From contig JACKLZ010000006.1 of NCBI GenBank assembly GCA_024235675.1, positions 1 through 38,663 on the forward strand: a stretch of DNA of 38,663 nt. The letters are read 5' to 3'. Shown here piece after piece: positions 1-9,655 of the stretch. The position numbers and the translations under genes were made by a program. The notes beneath the pieces were generated by a model. The model was not told the DNA's origin. It did not search any database and saw only the letters and a program-made list of their open reading frames with translations. The DNA comes from Zoogloeaceae bacterium. Its GTDB lineage: Bacteria > Pseudomonadota > Gammaproteobacteria > Burkholderiales > Rhodocyclaceae. The number at the start of each line of letters is the position of its first letter. The stretch's first letter is position 1.

Positions 1-29
1 GGGGCGGTCCTCGGTTCGGGGGGCTGCCT

Positions 30-488
30 CTATTCTAGGCGTTTCGTGCCCGAAGCCCGAGTGAAGATGCGTAACAGGCGCGCGCGATTGACGCCAAAAT
101 CGGAGTAACCGCTGCAGGCGCCGCTGCGCACGGCGAGCTGGCCGTCGGGGCGCTGGATGACATGGGCCTCGTCGATGAAGCCGAGCAGCCGTGAGCGAAA
201 GTGGGCGATGAACCACTGCGGGCCTTCGGCCACGATCTGGCTGCGCGGTTCGGTCAGCGCGGCCTGGCGCAGGGCGTCGATGGAGACCGCCGCCGGCGGC
301 ACGATGCGGCGTTCGTCGGCCGGGTGCTCGGTGGACACGCAGTTGGGGCGATCGGTGCACGGCAGCAGTTCGTGCGCCGCGTCGGCCACGGGCGGGCCGC
401 TGCAGCTTCGCCAGGGGGTGGCCGCGGTGGCCGGGGTGCTGAGCGTCATGATCGTCAATGCAATGGCGGCGAGTGCGTTGTTGCTCAT
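30..488 (-). CDS. DUF1499 family secreted protein
   Basis: This 152-residue protein has an N-terminal hydrophobic, Ala-rich signal peptide (about residues 5-23, cleavage near ATAA). It then carries the two hallmarks of DUF1499 proteins: a Cys-containing PNCVST motif in the first third and an SGYSDFGVNRAR motif near the C-terminus. The molecular function of the family is not established. The start at 488 was chosen because its ATG overlaps the TGA of the upstream DUF3617 gene (an ATGA junction), which implies translational coupling. An open frame continues upstream, but it only reads antisense into that gene. It is the last gene seen in the gat operon, and nothing recognisable lies in the remaining bases 1-29. 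Family call is firm; role unknown. Confidence 0.8.
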   Translation of the reverse strand: MSNNALAAIALTIMTLSTPATAATPWRSCSGPPVADAAHELLPCTDRPNCVSTEHPADERRIVPPAAVSIDALRQAALTEPRSQIVAEGPQWFIAHFRSRLLGFIDEAHVIQRPDGQLAVRSGACSGYSDFGVNRARLLRIFTRASGTKRLE

Positions 489-1006
489 CGACCGGGCAGC
501 TTGGGCAGGTTCTGCATCATCTTGTTCAGATCGATGCCGCCCATGCCCTGCGGCAGGTCGGGCAGGATCACGTCGCCCACTTTCTGCCCCGGCCGGCAGG
601 GGCCGAGCCACTTGGCTTCCATGCGCATGCGGGTGCTGGCCATGCCATTGAGCGGCGGGACGAAGGTGCTTGTGAGCTGGCCGGCGTAACGGCTGGCAAA
701 GTCGCCGCTGAAGCTGCCCTTGGTAGTGACCTTGCTGCCCTCGGCCTGACAGACGGACTCGATCAGCACCCGGTCGTCGACGCGGACCACATGGGTCTTG
801 TCGCAGCGGCCGGCCGCTTCGTGGCGGGCGAGATCATCGAGGTTTTCGCCGACGCACACATGGGCGCGATGCGTGTAGCCGGGCAGTTGGTCCATCTGCA
901 TGGCGTGCTCCCACAGGCCGGGCTTGCGCTTGGGGATGTCGTTGGTGGCCAGCGCGGGGGCGGTGGCGAGGGCAAGCAGTGCGGCGCTGCAGCAGATGAG
1001 GCGCAT
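485..1006 (-). CDS. DUF3617 domain-containing periplasmic protein
   Basis: This 173-residue protein has a clear signal peptide (MRLICCSAALLALATAPALA). It is followed by the KPGLWEH segment typical of DUF3617 proteins, several spaced cysteines, and a C-terminal low-complexity tail rich in Leu, Pro and Gly (LPDLPQGMGG...LPKLPGR). DUF3617 proteins are small exported proteins of unknown function that are common in beta- and gammaproteobacteria. The gene lies 81 bp downstream of gatB on the same strand and overlaps the following DUF1499 gene by four bases, so the pair is probably co-expressed. No enzymatic motif is visible. Confidence 0.8.
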   Translation of the reverse strand: MRLICCSAALLALATAPALATNDIPKRKPGLWEHAMQMDQLPGYTHRAHVCVGENLDDLARHEAAGRCDKTHVVRVDDRVLIESVCQAEGSKVTTKGSFSGDFASRYAGQLTSTFVPPLNGMASTRMRMEAKWLGPCRPGQKVGDVILPDLPQGMGGIDLNKMMQNLPKLPGR

Positions 1007-1087
1007 GGCGGTCTCTGAAATCGGGGTGGGCAGAGCGCCAGCATAGCAAATGCCGCGCCGCCGCGAGCGCAGCGCGCGGCCGGTCGG

Positions 1088-2545
<1,458 letters not shown>

Positions 2546-2602
2546 GGCGTTGTGCTCTTTGTGTCTCGCGGGGCGCCGCAGATCGACGCCCTGTCATTCA
2601 AT

Positions 2603-3193
2603 TCAGTCGCAACGGCCGACCCGGCGGTCAAACAGGATCGGCAGTGCGTCGTAAAAAACGGTTTGCGGCGCGCAGTGCGCCGCGCAGTTGTTATAGGCCA
2701 GCACCACTTGCGGGCCTTGCTCCCAGAGCATCAGCGTGCAGCCGCTGTTGTCGCGCGCGCGCAATTCGATGCTCGGCAGGATCTGGGTCTGTTCGAAATC
2801 CGCCAAGGCAAACTCGCAGGCGCCCTTGGGTTGCGCGACGCGGGCACGCAGGTAGCGCACCTGGCCTTGCGTTACATCGACATCGGCCTGCACGGTGTGA
2901 CTTCGCTCGTCGCGTGCGGCGCAACGTATGGACAGGTCGATGGGTGCGGCGGTCATGGCGCGGCCGGAGCGCGTGGCGCGCGGGGCCGGTGGCGCAGGCG
3001 GTGTGGCCGCCTGCGGTTCGGCAGGCAATTCGCGCAGCTCGGGTTGTGGCGTGGGCAGAATGATCGGCTGCTCGGGCGTGCGCTCGGACGGCGGAAAAGG
3101 CGTGCTGCAGGCGGCCAGCAGCGCGCCAGCGCCAAGCACGGCGAGCCGGCGGGCGCGCCATGGGGCGAAGGGCCTTGCGCTTGTTGCCTGCAT
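2603..3193 (-). CDS. Putative lipoprotein of unknown function inside the gat operon
   Basis: I do not recognise this 196-residue protein. Residues 1-29 form a lipoprotein signal: basic residues, a hydrophobic stretch and a lipobox LLAAC with Cys29 as the lipidated residue. Residues 30-75 are Pro-rich and probably an unstructured linker (repeated TPQPE- and PPAPPAP-like segments). The remaining ~115 residues form a compact domain with cysteines near positions 90, 125, 152, 169, 174 and 195 that could form disulfides in the periplasm. It lies 16 bp after gatA and 57 bp before gatB on the same strand, so it is co-transcribed with an unrelated cytosolic enzyme. No good Shine-Dalgarno is visible, suggesting coupling to gatA termination. 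The reading frame has normal high-GC codon bias. Confidence 0.75.
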   Translation of the reverse strand: MQATSARPFAPWRARRLAVLGAGALLAACSTPFPPSERTPEQPIILPTPQPELRELPAEPQAATPPAPPAPRATRSGRAMTAAPIDLSIRCAARDERSHTVQADVDVTQGQVRYLRARVAQPKGACEFALADFEQTQILPSIELRARDNSGCTLMLWEQGPQVVLAYNNCAAHCAPQTVFYDALPILFDRRVGRCD

Positions 3194-3209
3194 GTGGGCG
3201 CGTCCGGGC

Positions 3210-4664
3210 TCAGCCCACCGCCGGCATGCGTTGATGCCAGTCTGTGGCTTGCTGGAAGCCGTGTGCCACGTTGAGCAGGCGGGCTTCGTCGAAATAGTTG
3301 CCGATCAGCTGCAGGCCGACGGGCAGGTCGTTCGCGCCGGTGCCGCAGGGCAGCGACAGGCCTGGCAGGCCGGCGAGGTTGACCGCGATGGTGTAGATGT
3401 CTTGCAGATACATCTGCACCGGATCATCGCTCTTCTCGCCGATCGGCCAGGCCACGGTGGGGCTGGTCGGGCCGGCGATGACGTCGCATTGAGTGAAGGC
3501 GGCAATGAAGTCTTCGGCGATCAGGCGGCGCAGCTTCTGCGCCTGCAAATAGTAGGCGTCGTAGTAGCCGTGCGAGAGCACATAGGTGCCGACCAGGATG
3601 CGGCGCTTGACCTCGGCGCCGAAGCCCTGGGCGCGGCTCTTGCTGTACATGTCGGCGAGGTCGGTGTACTCGGGGGCGCGGTGGCCGTAGCGCACGCCGT
3701 CAAAACGCGACAGGTTGGAGCTGGCCTCGGCTGGGGCGATTACGTAATAGGCGGGGATCGCCAGTTTGGCGTTGGGCAGGCTGACTTCGACGGTGGTGGC
3801 GCCGAGTTGGCGGTACTGGTCGAGCGCGGCGTCGATGGCGGTGCGCACATCGTCGTCCATGCCTTCGGCGAAAAACTCTTTGGGCAGACCGATGCGCAGG
3901 CCAGCCAGCGGTTTACCGAGATCGCGGGTGTAGTCCTCGGTCTCGCGCTCGACGCTGGTTGAGTCGCGCGCATCAAAGCCGGCCATGGCCGACAGCAGCA
4001 GCGCGCAGTCTTCGGCCGAGCGGCCAAAGGCGCCGCCCTGATCGAGCGAGGAGGCGTAGGCGATCATGCCGTAGCGGCTGACCACGCCGTAGGTCGGCTT
4101 GATGCCGGTGACGCCGGTGAGCGCGGCCGGCTGGCGGACCGAGCCGCCGGTGTCGGTGCCGGTGGCCATCGGCGCCATGCGCGCGGCCACGGCCACGGCC
4201 GAACCGCCGGAGGAGCCGCCGGGCACGCGGCCGGTGTCCCAGGGGTTCTTGGCGGGGCCGAAATGGGTGTTTTCGTTGGACGAGCCCATCGCGAACTCGT
4301 CCATGTTGGTTTTGCCGAGCATCACCGCGCCGGCGGCCTTGAGCTGGCTGACCACGTGGGCGTCGTAGGGGCTGATGAACTCGGCCAGCATTTTGGAGGC
4401 ACAGGTGGTGCGCACGCCCTCGGTGCAGAACACGTCCTTGTGCGCCAGCGGGATGCCGGTGAGCGGCCCGGCCGTGCCGGCGGCGATGCGGGCATCGGCA
4501 GCGCGGGCGGCCGTCAGCGCGCCGTCACGGTCAACCGTGATGAAGGCGTTGAGCGACGGGTTGAGCGCGTCGATGCGGTCGAGGAAGAGCGTGGTGAGTT
4601 CGACGCTGGAGAGCGTCCCGGCGCGCAGGGCGGCCGCGAGGTCTTTAAGGCTGGCTTCGATCAT
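3210..4664 (-). CDS. gatA: Asp-tRNA(Asn)/Glu-tRNA(Gln) amidotransferase subunit A
   Basis: GatA is the glutaminase subunit that releases ammonia for the GatB site. This 484-residue protein is an amidase-signature enzyme. The Ser-cisSer-Lys triad is visible as Lys76 (PLAHKDVF), cis-Ser151 in the GGSSGGSA motif and Ser175 in DTGGSVRQPA, each offset by three from Staphylococcus GatA numbering. The start at 4664 (MIEASLKDLAAAL) gives the normal N-terminus; the open frame extends upstream, but that part overlaps gatC in another frame. The gene sits 28 bp after gatC. A glutamine-dependent amidotransferase implies that this organism makes Asn-tRNA or Gln-tRNA, or both, by the indirect route. Confidence 0.97.
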   Translation of the reverse strand: MIEASLKDLAAALRAGTLSSVELTTLFLDRIDALNPSLNAFITVDRDGALTAARAADARIAAGTAGPLTGIPLAHKDVFCTEGVRTTCASKMLAEFISPYDAHVVSQLKAAGAVMLGKTNMDEFAMGSSNENTHFGPAKNPWDTGRVPGGSSGGSAVAVAARMAPMATGTDTGGSVRQPAALTGVTGIKPTYGVVSRYGMIAYASSLDQGGAFGRSAEDCALLLSAMAGFDARDSTSVERETEDYTRDLGKPLAGLRIGLPKEFFAEGMDDDVRTAIDAALDQYRQLGATTVEVSLPNAKLAIPAYYVIAPAEASSNLSRFDGVRYGHRAPEYTDLADMYSKSRAQGFGAEVKRRILVGTYVLSHGYYDAYYLQAQKLRRLIAEDFIAAFTQCDVIAGPTSPTVAWPIGEKSDDPVQMYLQDIYTIAVNLAGLPGLSLPCGTGANDLPVGLQLIGNYFDEARLLNVAHGFQQATDWHQRMPAVG

Positions 4665-4692
4665 GGCTTGGATGGGGGCCGCGGCGGGCGGA

Positions 4693-4980
4693 TTACTCGA
4701 TGACTTTCGGAACCAGGTACAACCCGGCTTCGACTTGCGGGGCGACGCGCTGGTAGGCGTCGCGGCGGTCGGATTCGGTGACGATGTCGTCGCGCAGGCG
4801 CTGGGCAACGTCCTGCGGATGCGACATGGGCTCAACCTGGGACGTGTCGACGGCCTGCATCTGCTCGATCAGGCCGAAGATATTATTCAGTTTGTCGAGG
4901 GTGTCTTGCGCCTCGCCTTCGCCCAACTCGATGCGGGCCAGCCGCGCAATGTGACGAACCTCGTCGATGGACAGAGACAT
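4693..4980 (-). CDS. gatC: Asp-tRNA(Asn)/Glu-tRNA(Gln) amidotransferase subunit C
   Basis: GatC is the small belt subunit that holds GatA and GatB together. The 95 residues match the family length. The start MSLSIDEVRHIARLARIEL and the following helix with LNNIFGLIEQMQAVDTS are typical, as is the central EPMSHP segment. It is the first gene of the gat operon and diverges from mreB across a 90-bp intergenic region that must contain both promoters. Confidence 0.95.
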   Translation of the reverse strand: MSLSIDEVRHIARLARIELGEGEAQDTLDKLNNIFGLIEQMQAVDTSQVEPMSHPQDVAQRLRDDIVTESDRRDAYQRVAPQVEAGLYLVPKVIE

Positions 4981-5070
4981 GGGGAAACAAACCTGCTTAA
5001 ATCACAAGGGTTTGTAGGTTATCATAATCGTTTATCTTCCCACTGCCCCACAGCACTTCCCGGGATATTC
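4981..5070. promoter_or_regulatory. Divergent gatC / mreB promoter region
   Basis: This 90-bp gap is noticeably AT-rich compared with its surroundings. A plus-strand CATAAT at 5023-5028 could be the -10 for mreB. On the minus strand TATGAT (5026-5021) overlaps it and could be the -10 for gatC. No convincing -35 was found for either. If both are used, the two promoters overlap and would exclude one another. The assignment is by eye only. Confidence 0.35.
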
Positions 5071-6114
5071 ATGTTCGGTTTTCTGCGCTCTTACTTTTCC
5101 AACGATCTGGCCATCGACCTCGGCACCGCCAACACCCTCATTTATGTGCGGGCAAAAGGCATCGTGCTTGACGAACCGTCGGTGGTCGCCATCCGCACCG
5201 AAGGCGGACCCAACGCCAAGAAGACGATTCAGGCCGTTGGCCATGCGGCTAAACAAATGCTGGGCAAGACGCCCGGCAACATCACTGCCATCCGGCCGAT
5301 GAAAGACGGCGTGATCGCCGACTTTGTCGTCACCGAGCAGATGATCAAGCAGTTTATCAAGCGGGTGCATGACACGCGCCTGTTCTCGCCCAGCCCGCGC
5401 ATCATCGTCTGCGTGCCCTGCGGCTCGACTCAGGTCGAGCGCCGGGCCATTCGCGACGCGGCCCTCGCGGCCGGTGCCAGCCAGGTGTATCTGATCGAAG
5501 AACCGATGGCGGCGGCCATTGGCGCCGGCCTGCCGGTGGCCGATGCGACCGGCTCGATGGTGGTCGATATCGGCGGCGGCACCACCGAAGTGGGCGTGAT
5601 CTCGCTCGGCGGCATGGTGTATTCCGGCTCCGTGCGCGTCGGTGGCGACAAGTTTGACGACGCCATCGTCAATTACATCCGCCGCAACTACGGCATGCTG
5701 ATCGGCGACACCACGGCCGAGAACATCAAGAAAGAAATCGGCTCCGCCTTCCCGGGCTCCGAAGTGAAAGAGATGGAAGTGAAGGGCCGCAACCTGGCCG
5801 AGGGCATTCCGCGCAGCTTCACGATCTCGTCCAACGAGATTCTCGAAGCGCTCAACGAGCCGCTCAACCAGATCGTCTCGGCGGTCAAGATCGCCCTCGA
5901 GCAGACCCCGCCCGAACTCGGCGCCGACATTGCCGATCGCGGCATGGTGCTGACCGGCGGCGGCGCCTTGCTGCGCGACCTCGATCGCCTGCTGATGGAA
6001 GAGACGGGCCTGCCGGTGATCGTGGCCGAAGACCCGCTCACCTGCGTTGCCCGCGGCTCGGGCATGGCGCTCGAGAAGATGGACAAGCTGGGTTCCATCT
6101 TTACGTCTGAATGA
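5071..6114 (+). CDS. mreB: Rod shape-determining actin homolog MreB
   Basis: MreB polymerises under the inner membrane and directs the elongasome. The 347-residue length is canonical. The phosphate-1 motif DLGTANTL lies at residues 16-23, the phosphate-2 motif DIGGGTTEV at 166-174, and the adenosine motif near LTGGGALL around residue 300. The N-terminal MFGFLRSYFSNDLAID matches proteobacterial MreB with its short amphipathic membrane-binding segment, which decides the ATG at 5071 over an upstream extension of the frame. It is the first gene of the plus-strand cell-shape cluster and is separated from mreC by 84 bp containing a hairpin. Confidence 0.98.
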   Translation: MFGFLRSYFSNDLAIDLGTANTLIYVRAKGIVLDEPSVVAIRTEGGPNAKKTIQAVGHAAKQMLGKTPGNITAIRPMKDGVIADFVVTEQMIKQFIKRVHDTRLFSPSPRIIVCVPCGSTQVERRAIRDAALAAGASQVYLIEEPMAAAIGAGLPVADATGSMVVDIGGGTTEVGVISLGGMVYSGSVRVGGDKFDDAIVNYIRRNYGMLIGDTTAENIKKEIGSAFPGSEVKEMEVKGRNLAEGIPRSFTISSNEILEALNEPLNQIVSAVKIALEQTPPELGADIADRGMVLTGGGALLRDLDRLLMEETGLPVIVAEDPLTCVARGSGMALEKMDKLGSIFTSE

Positions 6115-6123
6115 TCGATGCGA

Positions 6124-6149
6124 GCGGGCGCGTGCAGTCCTGCGCCCGC
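6124..6149 (+). other. GC-rich hairpin between mreB and mreC
   Basis: Arms of 8 bp, GCGGGCGC (6124-6131) and GCGCCCGC (6142-6149), enclose a 10-base loop just after the mreB stop. There is no T-run, so it is not a classical terminator. It may act as a 3' stabiliser of mreB mRNA or a partial attenuator that lowers mreCD relative to mreB. Confidence 0.5.
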
Positions 6150-6174
6150 GGCACCGGTTGCACGCAACCCAGCA

Positions 6175-6196
6175 GTGACGAAGTGACGAAGTGACG
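6175..6196 (+). repeat. 8-bp tandem repeat before mreC start
   Basis: The unit GTGACGAA is repeated 2.75 times (6175-6182, 6183-6190, then GTGACG). The array ends two bases before the GTG start of mreC and occupies the place where a ribosome-binding site should be. Confidence 0.8.
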
Positions 6197-6198
6197 CC

Positions 6199-7071
6199 GT
6201 GGTAGGCCACGCTCCACCCCCTATTTTCCGCCGTGGACCGGCCCCGCGGGTCCGCCTGTGGTTTTTCGTGATCGCCTGCCTGGCGATGCTCGTGGCCGAC
6301 CTGCATTTCCGCTACCTCGAAGTCGCGCGCCAGACGCTGTCGGTGGTGCTCTATCCGGTCGAGATGGCCGCCGCGACGCCGGCCGAATTCGTCAGCAATG
6401 CCTCCAAGTATTTCGCGACCTTGATCAAGGTGCAGCGCGAGAATCGCGATTTGCGCCGCAAGGCGCTGGCCGACGCCGAGCGACTGCTGCGCCAGACCGA
6501 GCTGGAGCGTGAAAACGGACGCCTGCGCGGTCTGCTGGCGATGTCCGAGCGGATTGAGGTGACCTCCGTGGCGGCCGATGTGCTGTACGAGGCGCGGGAT
6601 GTGTTCTCGCGCAAGGTGATTGTCGATCATGGCTCGCAGCAAGAGGTGACGGCCGGCCAGGTGGTGGTCGATGAACTGGGCGTGATTGGCCAGGTCACAC
6701 GGGTCTATCCGATTCAATCCGAGGTGACGCTATTGACCGACAAGGCGCAGGCCGTGCCGGTGCGGGTCGAACGTACCGGCCAGCGCGGGGTGGTGTATGG
6801 CGCGGGCGAAGGCATGCTTGAGCTGCGCTATCTGCTGGCCAACGCCGACGTCCAGCCGGGCGATCGGCTGGTCACCTCCGGTCTGGACGGTCTGTTTCTA
6901 TCGGGTTTGCCGGTGGCGCGGGTGGTCAGCGTCAATCGTGAATTGCAGGCCTTCGCCCAGATTGTGTGCGAGCCGCTGGCCCGCGTGGATCACGCGGCGC
7001 AGGTGCTGATTCTGGGGCGCACCCAGCCGGCACCGGTCCGCCAGGTGCCGCCCGAAAAGCCCAAGGACTGA
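6199..7071 (+). CDS. mreC: Rod shape-determining protein MreC
   Basis: MreC is a bitopic periplasmic protein that activates the PBP2-RodA synthase. The 290-residue protein starts MVGHAPPPIFRRGP, then has one transmembrane helix (about residues 18-36, WFFVIACLAMLVADL). A charged coiled-coil follows (about 70-105, RENRDLRRKALADAERLL...), and then the two beta-domains that form the MreC fold (DELGVIGQVTRVYP, PVRVERTGQRGVVYG, GDRLVTSGLDGLF). The start is GTG at 6199, chosen because the FRRGP leader is conserved. No standard Shine-Dalgarno precedes it, only the 8-bp tandem repeat. A Pro-rich tail closes the protein. Confidence 0.95.
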   Translation: MVGHAPPPIFRRGPAPRVRLWFFVIACLAMLVADLHFRYLEVARQTLSVVLYPVEMAAATPAEFVSNASKYFATLIKVQRENRDLRRKALADAERLLRQTELERENGRLRGLLAMSERIEVTSVAADVLYEARDVFSRKVIVDHGSQQEVTAGQVVVDELGVIGQVTRVYPIQSEVTLLTDKAQAVPVRVERTGQRGVVYGAGEGMLELRYLLANADVQPGDRLVTSGLDGLFLSGLPVARVVSVNRELQAFAQIVCEPLARVDHAAQVLILGRTQPAPVRQVPPEKPKD

Positions 7072-7075
7072 CGGC

Positions 7076-7597
7076 ATGCAACCCACACATCGCTCCCGCC
7101 GCATCCTTCGCCCGGTCCGCATCTGGTTTGTGTACCTGTCGCTCTTTGTGGCGCTGTTGCTGTCTTACATCCCCACCGGTCAGCTGCCCGGCGTACCCGA
7201 CTGGGTGGCTTTGCTGCTGGCCTTCTGGAGTGTGCGCGAGCGTCAGGTGGTCGGCATGGGGACGGGCTTCGTCTTTGGCGTGTTGGTCGATATCGGCCAC
7301 GGCGCTGCAATGGGGCAGCATGCGCTGGCCTATGTGCTGCTGACTTACGCGGCCAACGCGGTGTCGCGCCGGGTGTTGTGGTTCGCGCCGGTGCAACAGT
7401 CGGTGCAGATTCTGCCTCTGCTGCTGGGGGTGCAGCTGGTGATGGTGGTGGTGCGGATGCTGGCCGGCGCCGAATTTCCGGGCTGGGGCTACTTCCTGAG
7501 TAGCGTCAGCGGTGCGCTGCTATGGTTGCCTTTGCATTTCGTGCTGCTGCTGCCTCAGTTTCAGCCCGAAGAGCGCGACGACAACCGGCCGATCTGA
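7076..7597 (+). CDS. mreD: Rod shape-determining membrane protein MreD
   Basis: MreD is an integral inner-membrane partner of MreC. The 173-residue protein begins with a basic segment (RSRRILRPVRIW) and has about five hydrophobic helices, with the conserved FVFGVLVDIGHGAAMGQHAL region in the middle. It starts 4 bp after the mreC stop, so the two are translationally linked. After it comes a 155-bp gap holding a structured repeat-like element before mrdA. Confidence 0.94.
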   Translation: MQPTHRSRRILRPVRIWFVYLSLFVALLLSYIPTGQLPGVPDWVALLLAFWSVRERQVVGMGTGFVFGVLVDIGHGAAMGQHALAYVLLTYAANAVSRRVLWFAPVQQSVQILPLLLGVQLVMVVVRMLAGAEFPGWGYFLSSVSGALLWLPLHFVLLLPQFQPEERDDNRPI

Positions 7598-7659
7598 AAT
7601 GAAAGAAACTATTCCACGCTCGCGCAGTTTGCGGAGGGTCGGCGTTGCACCGCTGACGC

Positions 7660-7752
7660 GTTCGGCAGGCGCGATGCGGTGCTTCGCGAAGCCCCTGCCT
7701 CACCTCCCCGAGGGGGCCGCTCAGTGCCTTGGGGCGGCCCGGCGGCGCTGAG
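7660..7752 (+). repeat. Palindromic intergenic element between mreD and mrdA
   Basis: This is a GC-rich block of nested palindromes. GCTTCGCGAAGC is perfect at 7681-7692; a CTCCCC/GAGGGGG pair lies around 7703-7715; GGCCGC (7715-7720) pairs with GCGGCC (7734-7739). The block ends directly at the mrdA ATG. From memory, similar CTTGGGGCGGCCCGG-containing segments are dispersed in intergenic regions of many betaproteobacteria (Comamonadaceae, Thauera), so this is probably one copy of such a family. No second copy was noticed in this window. Confidence 0.55.
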
Positions 7753-9642
7753 ATGACCGAGTTCCGCTCCCCCGATCAAGAAGTCAGCCGGTTGCGCGTC
7801 CGCCTGGTGGTGGCTGGCGTTTTCATGCTGATCTGCCTCAGCCTGCTGGCGGCCCGGTTTGTCTATCTGCAGGTGGTGCGCTTCGACTATTACCACACCC
7901 GTGCGGAAGACAACCGCATTGCCCTGGTGCCGGTGCCGCCCAATCGGGGCGCCATCGTCGATCGCAACGGTAAGGTGCTGGCGCGCAACTTTGCCGCCTA
8001 TACGCTGGACATCACACCGTCGCAGGTCGGGGATCTCGACGATACGATCGACCGACTTTCTGAAATTGTCGATATTTCTGATTACGATCGACGACGTTTC
8101 AAGAAGTTTCGCGAAGAAAGCAAGTTCTTCGAGAGCGTGCCCATTCGCACCAAGCTCACCGATGAAGAGGTGGCGCGTTTCATTGCCCGGCGTTATCTCT
8201 TCCCGGGTGTCGATGTGCAGGCGCGACTGTTCCGTGAATACCCGCAGGGCGATCTGTTAGGTCATGTGGTGGGCTACATGGGGCGGATCAACAATCGCGA
8301 TGTGGACCATCTTGAAGCCCGCGGCGAGACTGCCAACTACCGCGGTACCGAGCACATCGGCAAGCGGGGTCTGGAGGAGAGCTACGAGGCCGAACTGCAC
8401 GGCAAGACCGGCTCGGAGCAGGTCGAGGTGGACGCGGGCGGGCGCAAGGTACGCCTGCTCAGCCGCCGCACGGCCGTGCCCGGCAACAGCCTGATCCTCA
8501 CTGTCGATGCGGGCCTGCAGGCGGTGGCTCATCAAGCCTTCGGCGACCGTCGTGGCGCGCTGGTGGCGATCGAGCCATCGACTGGCGGGGTGTTGGCGCT
8601 GGTGTCTTCGCCCAGCTTTGATCCCAACCTGTTTGTGGATGGTATTTCGGTGGCGGACTGGAAGGGGCTGAACGAGTCGCCCGACCGTCCGCTGCTCAAC
8701 CGGGCCATCTACTCGGCCTACCCGCCGGGTTCCACCTTCAAGCCGTTCATGGGGCTGGCGGGGCTCAGTACCGGCAAGCGTACGCCGCAGCAGGCCATCG
8801 CCGACCCGGGGTTTTATGTGTTCGGCGGCCATCGATTCATGGATGACAAGATCGGTGGACACGGCATGGTCGATTTGCACACCTCCATCGTGCAGTCGTG
8901 CAATACCTATTACTACATGCTGGCGAATGATCTGGGCATCGAGGGCATTGCCGATTTCATGCGCCCCTTCGGGTTCGGTCAGCTCACCGGCATCGATTTG
9001 CCCGGCGAGGCCGATGGCGTGTTGCCCTCGCCCGACTGGAAGCGCAAGCGTTTCAAGAAGCCGGGGCAGCAAAAATGGTATGGCGGTGAGACCATTTCGG
9101 TGGGTATCGGTCAGGGCTACAACGCCTATACACCGCTGCAAATGGCCACGGCCTTGTCGGCGCTGGTCAACGATGGCGTGGTGTTCAAGCCGCATGTGGT
9201 CAAGTACGTGGTCGATCCGCAAACCGGCACCCGGCGCGAGGTCGAGCCCAAACCGATTCGTCAGATCCCGCTCAAGGCAGCGCATCTGGCGGCCATACGT
9301 GCGGCGATGGTCGATGTGAACAAGACCGGTACCGGCGCGCGGGCCTTTGCCGGGGCGGAGTATTCGGCGGGCGGCAAGACCGGCACGGCACAGGTGTATT
9401 CCTTGAAAGGCAGCAAATACAAGGAGGGCAACGTCGCCGAGCGACTGCGCGACCACTCGTGGTTCATCGCCTTTGCACCGGCCGACAAGCCGCGGATTGC
9501 TTTGGCGGTGCTGGTCGAGAATGGCGGCTTTGGCTCGCGCTCGGCCGCACCGATCGCGCGTCAGGTCATCGACTATTATTTGCTGGGCAAGCGCCCGGCC
9601 GGCCAGGCGTCTGAAGACGAAGACGCCCCGGCGGACCATTGA
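7753..9642 (+). CDS. mrdA: Peptidoglycan D,D-transpeptidase PBP2
   Basis: PBP2 is the transpeptidase of the elongasome and works with RodA. The 629-residue protein has one N-terminal transmembrane helix (about residues 17-39), a PBP dimerisation/pedestal domain, and a C-terminal transpeptidase domain. The catalytic motifs are SxxK at Ser327-Lys330 (STFK), SxN at 382-384 (SCN) and KTG at 542-544. The ATG at 7753 was preferred to an upstream in-frame TTG at 7729 because the latter lies within the palindromic element. No strong ribosome-binding site precedes the ATG; the element abuts it. The acidic C-terminal tail (EDEDAPADH) is unremarkable. Confidence 0.96.
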   Translation: MTEFRSPDQEVSRLRVRLVVAGVFMLICLSLLAARFVYLQVVRFDYYHTRAEDNRIALVPVPPNRGAIVDRNGKVLARNFAAYTLDITPSQVGDLDDTIDRLSEIVDISDYDRRRFKKFREESKFFESVPIRTKLTDEEVARFIARRYLFPGVDVQARLFREYPQGDLLGHVVGYMGRINNRDVDHLEARGETANYRGTEHIGKRGLEESYEAELHGKTGSEQVEVDAGGRKVRLLSRRTAVPGNSLILTVDAGLQAVAHQAFGDRRGALVAIEPSTGGVLALVSSPSFDPNLFVDGISVADWKGLNESPDRPLLNRAIYSAYPPGSTFKPFMGLAGLSTGKRTPQQAIADPGFYVFGGHRFMDDKIGGHGMVDLHTSIVQSCNTYYYMLANDLGIEGIADFMRPFGFGQLTGIDLPGEADGVLPSPDWKRKRFKKPGQQKWYGGETISVGIGQGYNAYTPLQMATALSALVNDGVVFKPHVVKYVVDPQTGTRREVEPKPIRQIPLKAAHLAAIRAAMVDVNKTGTGARAFAGAEYSAGGKTGTAQVYSLKGSKYKEGNVAERLRDHSWFIAFAPADKPRIALAVLVENGGFGSRSAAPIARQVIDYYLLGKRPAGQASEDEDAPADH

Positions 9643-9655
9643 CAGAGGCCGGCTG

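Noticed and set aside
5032..6717. A 561-codon minus-strand open frame opposite mreB and mreC
   Set aside because: Same reason: it reads across the mreB-mreC hairpin and tandem repeat and has no recognisable content.
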